Made by a program: the position numbers and the translations under genes
Shown here: positions 52,633-61,555 of the stretch, one piece after another
How positions within the stretch are numbered: position 1 is the first letter of the stretch
Layout of the letters: each line of letters starts with the position of its first letter
Notes under the pieces: model-generated
Told to the model about the DNA's origin: nothing
Database searches by the model: none
What the model saw: the letters and a program-made list of their open reading frames with translations, nothing else
NCBI GenBank assembly: GCA_947469885.1
Contig: CANIQT010000003.1
Span: forward strand, 62,001 to 126,000
DNA length: 64,000 bases
Direction of reading: 5' to 3'
DNA from: Bacteroidota bacterium
GTDB taxonomy: Bacteria > Bacteroidota > Bacteroidia > 2-12-FULL-35-15

Positions 52633-54006
52633 TTACGGAAACAACACCCCATCACATTCCACACAATTGGTATAAGGAATGTTGGCATTGTACTTACTAT
52701 TTATTGCATTAATAAATTCGTTAGCAATCAGTGCATATCCTTTTTGGTTAGGGTGATAACCATCTAAACTAAAGAAACCTCCTGTAACGAATGTTGCATT
52801 AAAGTCGGCACCATTCCATTTAATACCCGACTGAACGGTTTTAAAATATTGGTACATGTCCACCAAAGCAAGATTGTAAGCTGCTGCTTTTTGTCTTATT
52901 ACATTATTATATGAAGAAATAGCATTATCAATTTCATACACTTCTGAACTATCAAGTGCATAGCGGTCGTTCATAAGGCTAATCATCAAACCATATTTAT
53001 TGCATTTCATCGAATCAATGGGTACAGAAAGGGTGATGTATTCTCCGTTGTGCAACTGTCGGGCACCGGCAGAAACGGTGTTATCAAAAATAACAAAGCC
53101 ATTGCTACCATTTATAAAATGAATAGAAGGAGTTAAATTATACACATCGTTCAGGGAGTCAGCCTGTGTTTGGTTCATTACCGCAGCATTCCAAGCTACC
53201 AAGGTGTAATATGGAAAACTTCTGAAATCGGGAATAGTAGCAATAACACCTTTTGCACCGTTGGCAGTTAATCCTCCAAGAATGGTATCGAGCCTTGCGC
53301 TAAATAAAGAAGAGGAAGGGATGGGAGTAGAAGTACCACCACTACTAGCATAATTATAAATATCTTCCATGCCCAGCCAAGCAGTAATAAATGAAGCATC
53401 CTGTGCTTTTGCATCGCCATATAAATTACACATTCCGGGATTGGAAGCAATGCGGTTGTAATAAGGATTTGGGTTGCCGGAAGCAAAACTATTCCCAAAA
53501 GCAGGATTAAAATAATCGGCAGTATTGGCAAAAGGTATTGCAAAGTTTTGAATTCCGTTTCCTGCAATGCCCACTAAATAAGGAGATGCGCCAGCCAATG
53601 AAATAAAATGATTGTTTGGATTCAATGCAGTTATTCCCTGACAATCGGTTTTGTAACCTAATTTAAATGGCGAAAGAAAAGGACTTTCCCAGGGTTTGGT
53701 GTTTACTCCAAGTCCGTTATTGTCCGGCATCAATGCCTGATTGAAGGCACTACCACCAACTAATTTAAATTGCTCAGCAAGCAATGCGGGAATCGAAAGC
53801 CGTTGTCCTTTTTCGTACAAAGCCCCATCCTGATACCCTGCCAAATAATCTCCGCCAATGGCAATTGTTTTATGAAAATCGGCATTACCTTCACTAGGTT
53901 CAGGAACTTTTAAATCGGGAGTACAAGAATTAATCAGGCAATAGGCAATAGGCAATAGGCAATAGACGATAAGATTACGGTTACTTAGCTTGTCGAAGTA
54001 TTTCAT
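52633..54006 (-). CDS. SGNH/GDSL-type hydrolase-like lipoprotein
   Basis: A 457-residue putative lipoprotein, the signal ending in the lipobox-like CLINSC. The catalytic-type start is IAIGGDYLAGYQDG, the GDSL-like GGDYLAG, with a C-terminal block GGFFSLDGYHPNQKGYALIA carrying the D-x-x-H pair. Together they support an SGNH esterase fold, though the Ser is replaced in GGDY, so activity is uncertain. The DNA encoding the signal peptide is made of 7-bp repeats. A terminator is not visible; the next gene upstream (nfu-like) is 12 bp away. Confidence 0.78.
   Translation of the reverse strand: MKYFDKLSNRNLIVYCLLPIAYCLINSCTPDLKVPEPSEGNADFHKTIAIGGDYLAGYQDGALYEKGQRLSIPALLAEQFKLVGGSAFNQALMPDNNGLGVNTKPWESPFLSPFKLGYKTDCQGITALNPNNHFISLAGASPYLVGIAGNGIQNFAIPFANTADYFNPAFGNSFASGNPNPYYNRIASNPGMCNLYGDAKAQDASFITAWLGMEDIYNYASSGGTSTPIPSSSLFSARLDTILGGLTANGAKGVIATIPDFRSFPYYTLVAWNAAVMNQTQADSLNDVYNLTPSIHFINGSNGFVIFDNTVSAGARQLHNGEYITLSVPIDSMKCNKYGLMISLMNDRYALDSSEVYEIDNAISSYNNVIRQKAAAYNLALVDMYQYFKTVQSGIKWNGADFNATFVTGGFFSLDGYHPNQKGYALIANEFINAINSKYNANIPYTNCVECDGVLFP
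53935..53971. repeat. Heptanucleotide tract (GGCAATA) inside a signal-peptide coding region
   Basis: Four tandem units of GGCAATA lie within the SGNH lipoprotein gene and encode YCLLPIAYCLI-type residues on the minus strand. Confidence 0.8.
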
Positions 54007-54017
54007 TTTATAAAAAT

Positions 54018-54266
54018 CTAAACCGTAGCTTTTACATTTACCGCTTCAACACCTGTAATTTCAGGGGCTACACGCTTTATAGATTCTTCTATTCCGGCTT
54101 TCATAGTCATCATGCTCATGGAACATGATTTGCAGGCACCCAACAATTCAAGCTTTACAATTTTGTCCTTCGTGATTTCTACCAACGATACATTGCCTCC
54201 ATCTGCCAGTAAATACGGGCGAATTTGCTCCAAGGCTTCTTCTACTTTTTTTGTTAATGCTATCAT
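54018..54266 (-). CDS. NifU C-terminal domain protein (Nfu-type Fe-S scaffold)
   Basis: The 82-residue protein has ALEQIRPYLLADGGNVSLVE and GACKSCSMSMMTMKAGIEES, with the CxxC Fe-S cluster site. It is the length of a stand-alone Nfu domain. It is a donor of Fe-S clusters. Upstream on the same strand lies the Mrp-type Fe-S carrier, so the two probably act together in cluster delivery. Confidence 0.93.
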   Translation of the reverse strand: MIALTKKVEEALEQIRPYLLADGGNVSLVEITKDKIVKLELLGACKSCSMSMMTMKAGIEESIKRVAPEITGVEAVNVKATV

Positions 54267-54267
54267 A

Positions 54268-54318
54268 TTGTTATATGGTTATATTGTTGAATTGTTTTAT
54301 TGCTAACAACTACTAACT
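54268..54318. repeat. Heptanucleotide-rich spacer between mrp and nfu
   Basis: The sequence contains ATATTGT/TATATGG/TTATATT and CTAACTA/GTAACTC units with 7-bp spacing; the order is looser than elsewhere. Confidence 0.5.
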
Positions 54319-55391
54319 AGTAACTCTTTCCTCGAATTTACAATTGATACTTGCTGTGCCACATTGCTTGCCATTTCCATAAATGCTTGAGACTGTGGAG
54401 TATTTTCCTGCATCACTGCTGGACGGCCAGCATCACCCGCTTCGCATATAGATTGTACCAAAGGTATTTCTCCTAAAAGAGGAACTCCTAATTTTTCTGC
54501 CAAGGCTTTTGCTCCGTCTTTGCCAAAGATATAATATTTATTGTTTGGTAATTCGGCAGGTGTAAAGTATGCCATGTTTTCTACTATTCCCAACACGGGA
54601 ACATTTATCTGTGGCAACTGAAACATCCCTACTCCTTTTTGTGCATCTGCAAGAGCAACATTTTGAGGAGTACTTACAATCACTACTCCATTTAATGGAA
54701 TTGCTCCTACTAATGATAAATGTATATCGCCTGTGCCGGGAGGTAAATCAATAATCATATAATCCAAATCTCCCCAGTCGGCATCAGCAAACATTTGTGT
54801 CAATGCTTTTGCAGCCATTGGTCCACGCCAAACGATGGCTTGCGAAGTGTCTGCAAAAAATCCGATGGATAATAATTTTACTCCATAACTTTCAACAGGG
54901 ATAATTTTGTTTACTCCGTTAACAGGGCGTATCATTGGTTTTTCGTGCATCACATCAAACATAATAGTTTGTGATGGACCATAAATATCTGCATCTACTA
55001 AGCCAACCGATGCTCCTTGTTTTGCCAGTGCTACTGCCAGATTGGAAGCAATTGTAGATTTACCAACTCCTCCTTTTCCTGAAGCTACTGCTATTATATT
55101 TCTTGCTCCCGGCAATAAAGATGCTGTATTTTTACTAGCGGTTACATTGGCTGTCATCTTCACCTCTACTATTGCTTCTTTGTCCACAAAATGTAGCACT
55201 GCATTTACACAGGCTTTGTGAATCATTTCTTTCATCGGGCAGGCAGGGGTTGTAAGTACTACTGTGAAGTTTACCATCTTTCCGTTTACTTCCAAATCTT
55301 TAATCATTCCCAATGTCACCAAATCCTTGTGCAAATCCGGGTCGTCCACATTTTTCAATGCTTCCAGTACTTGTTCTTTTGTGATGCTCAT
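54303..55391 (-). CDS. Mrp/NBP35-family ATP-binding Fe-S carrier
   Basis: P-loop ATPase (362 residues) that carries 4Fe-4S clusters to target apoproteins. An N-terminal MIP18/DUF59 domain (VDDPDLHKDLVTLGMIKDLE, TPACPMKEMIHKACVNAV) is followed by the deviant Walker A SGKGGVGKSTIASNLAVALA near 105, VDADIYGPSQ, MIIDLPPGTGDIHLSL and VSTPQNVALADAQKGVGMF. Unlike many Mrp proteins, no C-x-x-C is present near VENMAYFTP (ENMAY followed by Phe-Thr-Pro), so cluster binding here is uncertain. It heads the operon with the nfu-like gene. Confidence 0.92.
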   Translation of the reverse strand: MSITKEQVLEALKNVDDPDLHKDLVTLGMIKDLEVNGKMVNFTVVLTTPACPMKEMIHKACVNAVLHFVDKEAIVEVKMTANVTASKNTASLLPGARNIIAVASGKGGVGKSTIASNLAVALAKQGASVGLVDADIYGPSQTIMFDVMHEKPMIRPVNGVNKIIPVESYGVKLLSIGFFADTSQAIVWRGPMAAKALTQMFADADWGDLDYMIIDLPPGTGDIHLSLVGAIPLNGVVIVSTPQNVALADAQKGVGMFQLPQINVPVLGIVENMAYFTPAELPNNKYYIFGKDGAKALAEKLGVPLLGEIPLVQSICEAGDAGRPAVMQENTPQSQAFMEMASNVAQQVSIVNSRKELLVSSC

Positions 55392-55425
55392 TTTATTTTA
55401 TTGAGATGTAAAGGTAAATAAAAAA

Positions 55426-55465
55426 GTCATTGGTCAATAGTCATTTGTCATTAGTATAAGTATAG
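55426..55465. repeat. Heptanucleotide tract (GTCATTG-like)
   Basis: Five 7-bp units GTCATTG, GTCAATA, GTCATTT, GTCATTA, GTATAAG precede the mrp gene. The sequence closely resembles cyanobacterial STRR heptamers such as those of the GTCATTA type. Confidence 0.75.
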
Positions 55466-55499
55466 AAAACAATTACAACGACTGAATATTGACAACTGA

Positions 55500-55958
55500 C
55501 TAATGCACCAACGTATCTGTCAAATAGCTTTTTGTTGAATCCGCCCATTTCAATAAAATATCTCTTTGTTCTGAACTAAGTTTTGCATTGCCATGAATTA
55601 AAGTATAAGACGAGAGTGGCATTTCGTCTTCTTCCAATTGTTCTCTTATTTCTTTCATCTTTTTTATTTTCCGTTTTAACTTATAGGTATTGAATTCGGA
55701 AAAATTAATTTCTCTTTTTGCTTCATTTACATGGTTAGTCATCCACCATCCCACCGGCTGAACATTAGTGTACCAAGGGTATTCTGTATGATTGGAATGA
55801 CAAACGTAACACGAAGTTTGTAAAATAGTTTTTACATTTTCAGGAACAATCATACTGTTTGGTCCGTCCGCAATTCCTTCATTTCTGGTTGGTCTGAAAA
55901 ATTGAATTACTACTAAAATGATTAGTAGTATGATTAAGAATTTCTTTTTTTTAGACAT
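55500..55958 (-). CDS. Heme-binding-domain protein with CxxCH
   Basis: The 152-residue protein has an N-terminal membrane helix (about residues 5-20) and the Haem_bd-type motif CYVCHSNHTEYPWY with Cys50 and Cys53 and the axial His54, then VGWWMTNHVNEAKREINFSE. It is likely an exported c-type or heme-binding protein, anchored in the inner membrane. It ends with a Lys-rich helix. It lies 6 bp downstream of the barrel protein gene, suggesting a shared unit. Confidence 0.88.
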   Translation of the reverse strand: MSKKKKFLIILLIILVVIQFFRPTRNEGIADGPNSMIVPENVKTILQTSCYVCHSNHTEYPWYTNVQPVGWWMTNHVNEAKREINFSEFNTYKLKRKIKKMKEIREQLEEDEMPLSSYTLIHGNAKLSSEQRDILLKWADSTKSYLTDTLVH

Positions 55959-55963
55959 ACAAT

Positions 55964-56908
55964 TTATTTTGATTCTTGTTTCTTTTCCAATTCCTGACGT
56001 ATTCGATAAGCAATACCGAAATTAAACAGCATAGATGGTTGAGTGGGGGTATATACAGGGTTATAATACGCTATATCGGTGGTATTGTAAATGTATTGTA
56101 CAGGGCTTTTTCCAAGCATATAACCTGCCTCGGCAAAAACCAAAATCTTTTTGGCAACAAAACAATCGAAGAATAATTTTAATTCAATTTCATTATATCG
56201 AACATAATCATAATTATTTCCTTTGGATAAACGGAAGGAGCGGGTAAAAGACCTGAAACACAAACCAGAGTAAAGCCTATTTTTAATAATGTTTACTTCA
56301 AATTTATAATTGGTTGGTAAGATACCATACAAATTCATTCGCTTATTTATTTTCCAATCTACACCAACTAGGGGAATAATAAAATCTCCAAATGGTTTGC
56401 TGATGTTATGAAGACCTGCACCAAAAGCTTCACGATTATAATACAAGCCAAGTTTAAATTTTATATTCTCTTTTATTTGAAAATTCTCTATAAATATTCC
56501 ACCTAACTGATAATTATAATCTATTGTAGCATTATCAGTAAAATCGGAAGCCATTTTTGGAACGACCATTGCCACAGTTTTCCATTTTTTGTTTTTTGAA
56601 ACAAACATAAAACCAAGGGGAATAGAAACACTTCCCAATTGTCTAGAATAAGCTGAGTCGGACAAAATGTTAGAATTGATAAACTCACTGTTAATTCTAA
56701 CGAGCAATGTATTTCCGTTTTTAAATTCTTTAGGAAGAAACAGATTCAAAGTATAATTGTCTGTTTTGTTTTTCCAACGGGTAGTATCTTTATAACTAGT
56801 AGAAAATGTCTGATAACTAAAATTCAATACATCCACAAATGGTTGAGCAAATGTTTTTGTAGAAATAATAAAAAGTATGAGAAATAGGAAGAGTAAATTT
56901 CTTTTCAT
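55964..56908 (-). CDS. Outer-membrane protein, DUF6268-like
   Basis: A 314-residue exported protein with signal MKRNLLFLFLILFIISTKTF followed by AQ. Antiparallel strands typical of barrels are seen (YNYQLGGIFIENFQIKENIK, FKLGLYYNREAFGAGLH, DFIIPLVGVDWKINKRMN), ending in MLFNFGIAYRIRQELEKKQE. The pattern fits the DUF6268 family as I recall it, but I could not compare. The function is unknown. Confidence 0.75.
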   Translation of the reverse strand: MKRNLLFLFLILFIISTKTFAQPFVDVLNFSYQTFSTSYKDTTRWKNKTDNYTLNLFLPKEFKNGNTLLVRINSEFINSNILSDSAYSRQLGSVSIPLGFMFVSKNKKWKTVAMVVPKMASDFTDNATIDYNYQLGGIFIENFQIKENIKFKLGLYYNREAFGAGLHNISKPFGDFIIPLVGVDWKINKRMNLYGILPTNYKFEVNIIKNRLYSGLCFRSFTRSFRLSKGNNYDYVRYNEIELKLFFDCFVAKKILVFAEAGYMLGKSPVQYIYNTTDIAYYNPVYTPTQPSMLFNFGIAYRIRQELEKKQESK

Positions 56909-57004
56909 TCTACAAAGAAAAACAAATTTTGTTAATTAATAATTTTTCTTTGAATAAATTATTTCAAACAATACTCTATTTTTGCATCATTAATCTATGT
57001 TGAT

Positions 57005-58123
57005 GTGAGCAAAAAAAATATTCTTCAAGTTTTGTTATTGTTTATTTCCTTTAGCGGTTTTGCTGGGGACCCTGATACCAACTATGTTCAAAAGTTTAAA
57101 AACATTTTTGCAATCAAAACTTTTTTGAGCGATCATACTTTTATGTACACCATTACCCCTCGAAACAATGATGCTTTCACATCTGAACAACTGAAAGACG
57201 CAAGGGTGCTTTACACTCCTTATATTCCACCTACACTCGGCATTTCATTGAACATAAAAGGTATCGGTCTTGCTTATGCTTTTAAACTGAAAAACGATTT
57301 CGGAGATACTACTGGTCATGCAACCTCTCAATACCAGCAGTTTTCGATGAACATTTATAAAAATACTTTCGGGCTCGAAATGTATTACCAAGATTATCGG
57401 AGATTCTATTTTCATTACTTAGGCGACCAGAATTTATATCGGAGTTACAACAGTGATATTCGTGCCTATCAATGGGGAGCGAATGGAATTATTCTTTTTA
57501 ATGGACGAAGATTTTCATACAATGCAGCATTTAATCAAACAGAGTTGCAGAAAAAGACTGCACATTCGCTGCTGTTAATGATGTCGTTAAAGTTCAATGA
57601 AATTAAGAGCGATTCGCTGATTCCGAGTGCAATCAGAAAATATTTTGTTGACTACTCACATATTGACCGTAACCGAAATTATGCATTTCTTCTCCACATG
57701 GGCTATGCTTTAAATCTTACGAAGAAGAGTTTTTATTTTTCTACCGCTGTATTTGGAGGAGTGGGAGTTCAGTTGCAAACATATACATTTGTAAATGGAT
57801 TAAGCACTCGTGTAAAGACGGCTTTTCCGCTTAGTGCTAGAGCTAAAGCAAGCATAGGATATAATGGCAAAGTGTTTTTTAGTGGTGTATATGCCAATTA
57901 TGATATCATGCAAACATCAATAAAACCAATGATGACACAGCAAATACTTTATACTTATGGAGTATATGTTGGTTTGAGGGCTATTCAATATTCTAAAACA
58001 AAAGGACAATTACGAGCGGAGGAAAAACGAAAACGACTAGCTGAAAAAGAAGCGATAAAAAAAGAAAAGGAAGCGAAAAAGAAACAGGCGGAAGCGGCAA
58101 AAAAGGCGAAAAAGAAGAAATAA
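57005..58123 (+). CDS. DUF4421-family outer-membrane protein with a basic coiled tail
   Basis: A GTG at 57005 is the only suitable start, since ATG at 57003 is followed in-frame by a stop. A signal peptide (LQVLLLFISFSGFAG) precedes the DUF4421-type region DPDTNYVQKFKNIFAIKTFL, with NTFGLEMYYQDYRRFYFHYL and a beta-barrel remainder. The last 55 residues are a Lys/Glu-rich helix (RAEEKRKRLAEKEAIKKEKE). A -7-like TATTTTTG lies at 56977-56984. The role is unknown. Confidence 0.82.
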   Translation: MSKKNILQVLLLFISFSGFAGDPDTNYVQKFKNIFAIKTFLSDHTFMYTITPRNNDAFTSEQLKDARVLYTPYIPPTLGISLNIKGIGLAYAFKLKNDFGDTTGHATSQYQQFSMNIYKNTFGLEMYYQDYRRFYFHYLGDQNLYRSYNSDIRAYQWGANGIILFNGRRFSYNAAFNQTELQKKTAHSLLLMMSLKFNEIKSDSLIPSAIRKYFVDYSHIDRNRNYAFLLHMGYALNLTKKSFYFSTAVFGGVGVQLQTYTFVNGLSTRVKTAFPLSARAKASIGYNGKVFFSGVYANYDIMQTSIKPMMTQQILYTYGVYVGLRAIQYSKTKGQLRAEEKRKRLAEKEAIKKEKEAKKKQAEAAKKAKKKK

Positions 58124-58146
58124 ATCACCAAACCAATAACATCAAA

Positions 58147-59049
58147 ATGCAATTACTATCTCCGCAAAACTTTAAAGATTACGAACTGATTGATGTTGGG
58201 GGGTTTGAAAAACTCGAACGTTTTGGGCAATACATTACTATTCGCCCCGAACCACAGGCGGTGTGGGACAAAGTACTTACTAATATCGAATGGGAAAAAC
58301 GTGCACACGTTAAATTTATTTCCAAATCAAGTTCTTCGGGCGAATGGAAAAAACTGAAAGCAATGCCGGATAGGTGGAATATGAGTTATGAGATTAAGAA
58401 ACAAGAATCAAGAAACAAGAATCTAGAGCCAGCATCAACAATTTCGTTTCGTCTCGCTTTAACTTCCTTTAAACATGTTGGCATATTTCCAGAGCAGGCA
58501 AGCAATTGGGATTATATTTTTGATTCGATAAAAGAAATGAAAACCCCAACACCTCGCATACTTAATTTATTTGCTTACACAGGTGGCGCTTCGCTGGCCG
58601 CTAAAGCTGCCGGAGCTGATGTTACCCATGTGGATTCTATTAAACAGGTGGTAACATGGAGTAAAGAAAATATGGAACAGAGTCATTTGGAAAACATTAG
58701 ATGGGTGGTGGAAGATGCACTAAAATTTGTGAAACGAGAAGAAAAAAGAGGCAACAAATACAATGGCATCATCCTAGACCCCCCTGCTTTTGGTCATGGA
58801 CCCAACGGGGAGAAATGGAAACTGGAAGATAATATTAATGAAATGATGAAAGGGGTGCTTAATTTGCTTGACGAGCAGGAACATTTTTTAATTCTCAATG
58901 CCTATTCACTTGGTTTTTCGTCTTTAATAATTGAAAATCTTTTGAAGCAAAAAGCAAAAGAAACTCTTCATGTTGGAGAATTGTTTCTGCAAGCTACCGA
59001 AGGACCAAAACTACCGTTGGGTGTTTTCGGCAGGTTTCGCAATTATTAA
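58147..59049 (+). CDS. Class I SAM-dependent rRNA methyltransferase-like protein
   Basis: The 300-residue enzyme has the SAM-binding motif NLFAYTGGASLAAKAAGADV near 140, VDSIKQVVTWSKEN, and the catalytic LDPPAFGHGPNG near 213, the pattern of RlmK/RlmI-type 23S rRNA methyltransferases. It lacks the N-terminal PUA domain of RlmI. It lies 23 bp after the DUF4421 gene on the same strand. The substrate is inferred to be rRNA or another RNA. Confidence 0.88.
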   Translation: MQLLSPQNFKDYELIDVGGFEKLERFGQYITIRPEPQAVWDKVLTNIEWEKRAHVKFISKSSSSGEWKKLKAMPDRWNMSYEIKKQESRNKNLEPASTISFRLALTSFKHVGIFPEQASNWDYIFDSIKEMKTPTPRILNLFAYTGGASLAAKAAGADVTHVDSIKQVVTWSKENMEQSHLENIRWVVEDALKFVKREEKRGNKYNGIILDPPAFGHGPNGEKWKLEDNINEMMKGVLNLLDEQEHFLILNAYSLGFSSLIIENLLKQKAKETLHVGELFLQATEGPKLPLGVFGRFRNY

Positions 59050-59238
59050 TTACTCCTTTTTGTCCTCCGATATATCTTTCAAACAAAAAAGAATAAAGGT
59101 AGAAATAACGGGCAACAACAATCCAATTACAAACCACATTTTAGGATTTCTTCCCATTCGGTTTGCCATGCGCGAAGTGATGATAGGGATGCTTAATAAA
59201 AACATAAGCCCTATACTTATAAATAATGCTGCTCCCAA
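59050..59238 (-). CDS. Small two-helix membrane protein
   Basis: The 62-residue frame starts at TTG (59238) and its stop abuts the stop of the methyltransferase. Two TM helices (LFISIGLMFLLSIPIITSRM and MWFVIGLLLPVISTFILF) flank a basic loop (NRMGRNPK); a charged tail follows. This layout is like many small Bacteroidota membrane proteins and is unlikely to be chance. No function is known. Confidence 0.55.
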   Translation of the reverse strand: MGAALFISIGLMFLLSIPIITSRMANRMGRNPKMWFVIGLLLPVISTFILFCLKDISEDKKE

Positions 59239-59256
59239 TTATTATTGTTAAAATTT

Positions 59257-59290
59257 AAAGAGGTTGTCTTTTGTGAGTGACAACCTCTTT
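59257..59290 (-). terminator. Hairpin terminator of the S8 peptidase
   Basis: AAAGAGGTTGTC (59257-59268) pairs perfectly with GACAACCTCTTT (59279-59290) around a ten-base loop. It lies between the S8 gene end and the small membrane protein. Confidence 0.7.
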
Positions 59291-59323
59291 TTGCTTTGTT
59301 TTGATTAGGGGGATGTTGTTTTT

Positions 59324-60901
59324 TTATTTCTTTTTATTCAATCCCATTAGTTCCATGGCTGCATTGTTTGCATTGATGAAACCTCCCGATATACTTATTT
59401 CATTCATTTTCTTTTTCGTTTTCTTAGTACCAGGTACTATCACTTTTCCCGAATATGGAGTAACTGTTTTCATCAACACATTTCGTACTTCGCTTGCCTT
59501 TAGTTCAGGAAAATATTCTCTGATGATGGCTGCAGTTCCTGCTGCACTTGGGCTTGCCATACTTGTTCCTGATTCGGAAATATATTTATTATCCGGTATG
59601 GTGGAATAAATATCTACGCCCGGAGCGAAAAAATCCACTTCTTTTGACCCATAATTGGAAAACGAAGCAATCATTGATTTGCCACTTTCTGCCGAGCTTG
59701 CCCCCACACTCAGCCAGTTAGTTGCCATCTCTCCCGAAAGATAATGACGGCTTGGAAAAGATATTTCCACATCATTGTTTTTAGATTCGTTTCCACAAGC
59801 ATGAACCAGCAAAACGTCTTTCGACTCTGCATATTTCACTGCCTCATCCACCGCCTTTTTATCTGGGGAATAATATTTTCCGAAACTCATATTGATAACA
59901 GTTGCTCCATTGTCCACCGCATAACGAATACCATTGGCTATGTCTTTATCTCTTTCGTCTCCATCAGGAACAGCGCGAACAATCATTATTTTTACATCGT
60001 TAGCAATACCGTTTATTCCTTTCGAATTGTTTCTGATGGCAGCAATGATTCCTGAAACGTGTGTTCCGTGCAAGGCATCGGGTCCTTGATAATGGTTGTT
60101 GCCATAATACCGTTCGTTTACATTGTCTATATCATCACCCACCAAATAAGTACGAATAGAATCGGCATTCATTTTATTATACTTTACAGAATTCGAGATT
60201 TGGTCTAACCCTTCTTTTATTTGTGTTTCTAGTTCTTCAGCTTTTATCAAGCCAAGGGTAATAACTGCAGCAATTCTTTTGGCCAGTTTTTTTTCCTTTT
60301 TATCTTTTGCAACATATTTTTTAAATGCTGCTTTATCCAACACTCCGTTGTTTTGTTTTTTTACTGATTCCATGAAATCCAAAAAATACTGTATTTGTTT
60401 CAGCTGTTCTTCTGATTCAGTTTGTTCTTTCAAAAAAGCAGTTCTTGTTTTTTTAAATTCATCAAATTGTTTTACATCATCACCTGTAAGTTTAGTTGTA
60501 TCCAGCTTGCTGAATTTTCTGTTTCCTCTCTGATAAATTCTTGCCAGTTCGCTGGCTTCATGGTCTATCTCTCCGTTTTTTCCTCCAATAAAATTCCAGC
60601 CATGCACATCATCAATGTATCCGTTGTGGTCTTCATCTATTCCATTATCCGCAATTTCTTTGGGGTTAGTCCAAATCACATCATTCAAATCCTCATGATT
60701 AGGGTCAACACCACTATCAATAACGGCTACAATAACTGTTTTCGATTTTTTATCTTTCAAGGTTTTGTATGCTTCTTCGGCTCCTGTACCATACACATTG
60801 TCAACAGTTGGGTCGAGTGTTTGCCAGTTGTCCGGTTTCTTTTTTTGTGCAAACGAAAGGGTTGAAATTAATAGTGCAGCAATTAATATGTTTTGTTTCA
60901 T
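59324..60901 (-). CDS. Subtilisin-like S8 serine peptidase
   Basis: The 525-residue exported protease has a signal peptide and the catalytic triad: Asp in VIVAVIDSGVDPNHEDL near 60, His in ALHGTHVSGIIAA near 278, and Ser in SGTSMASPSAAG near 443. The 140-residue insertion between Asp and His (VKQFDEFKKTRTAFLKEQ, LAKRIAAVITLGLIKAEELE) is mostly helical and belongs to a Bacteroidota S8 group. No T9SS domain is present, so it probably stays in the periplasm. A propeptide is not obvious. Confidence 0.92.
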   Translation of the reverse strand: MKQNILIAALLISTLSFAQKKKPDNWQTLDPTVDNVYGTGAEEAYKTLKDKKSKTVIVAVIDSGVDPNHEDLNDVIWTNPKEIADNGIDEDHNGYIDDVHGWNFIGGKNGEIDHEASELARIYQRGNRKFSKLDTTKLTGDDVKQFDEFKKTRTAFLKEQTESEEQLKQIQYFLDFMESVKKQNNGVLDKAAFKKYVAKDKKEKKLAKRIAAVITLGLIKAEELETQIKEGLDQISNSVKYNKMNADSIRTYLVGDDIDNVNERYYGNNHYQGPDALHGTHVSGIIAAIRNNSKGINGIANDVKIMIVRAVPDGDERDKDIANGIRYAVDNGATVINMSFGKYYSPDKKAVDEAVKYAESKDVLLVHACGNESKNNDVEISFPSRHYLSGEMATNWLSVGASSAESGKSMIASFSNYGSKEVDFFAPGVDIYSTIPDNKYISESGTSMASPSAAGTAAIIREYFPELKASEVRNVLMKTVTPYSGKVIVPGTKKTKKKMNEISISGGFINANNAAMELMGLNKKK

Positions 60902-61023
60902 ATCTTTTATTAGTTGTTAATGATTGCGAAAATATAGATTTAATTCCTATTCCGCAGTGCAGAAGGAATAATTGTGACAATTAATTTTACAAAAGGTAAA
61001 AGTTAAGGATAAATGGAGACAAA

Positions 61024-61051
61024 AACTCCCGCACGGTATAGTGCAGGAGTT
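61024..61051 (-). terminator. Terminator of the bacilliredoxin gene
   Basis: AACTCC and GCAC (61024-61034) pair with GTGC and GGAGTT (61041-61051), with single mismatches between; on the minus strand TTTTTGTCTCC follows. Confidence 0.75.
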
Positions 61052-61072
61052 AAGGTGAAGTTGAAAACTGAA

Positions 61073-61483
61073 TTAACAAAATTCTTCGAAAGCCATTTGC
61101 AGATTATCAGCAATCATTTGTGCACTGCGCCCTTCGATATGGTGACGTTCGACAAAATGAACCAACTTGCCATCTTTAAACAATGCAATGGCTGGCGATG
61201 ATGGTGGGTAAGGAGCAAAATGTTTACGCGCTTCTGCCACTGCTTCGGTGTCGAATCCTGCAAATACTGTAGTTATTTTGCTTGGACGTTTTGTTCCATT
61301 CATAGATAACTTCACTCCCGGACGGGCTGCTCCTGCTGCACATCCGCAAACGGAATTAACTACTACTAATGTTGTTCCCTCGCTTTCTATGGCTGCTTTA
61401 ACAGCATCGGGGTTTGTTAAATCTTCGAAACCAACGGCAGTCAACTCTGCTTTCATTGGTTTTACTATACTTTCTGGATACAT
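61073..61483 (-). CDS. BrxA/BrxB-family bacilliredoxin
   Basis: Thioredoxin-like protein (136 residues) that removes bacillithiol from oxidised proteins or otherwise acts in thiol redox control. It has the redox motif CGC in NSVCGCAAGAARPG at 46-48, and typical KAAIESEGTTLVVVNSV and VAEARKHFAPYPPSSPAIAL blocks. The protein's family is known to have CGC in place of CxxC. The -7 box TACCTTTG lies at 61528-61521. The gene is monocistronic. Confidence 0.93.
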   Translation of the reverse strand: MYPESIVKPMKAELTAVGFEDLTNPDAVKAAIESEGTTLVVVNSVCGCAAGAARPGVKLSMNGTKRPSKITTVFAGFDTEAVAEARKHFAPYPPSSPAIALFKDGKLVHFVERHHIEGRSAQMIADNLQMAFEEFC

Positions 61484-61555
61484 TTTTTTATTGATTTAAA
61501 TTGTTGTTTAGTTATTGGTACAAAGGTAATGAATAAATATTTACCGATATATTGT

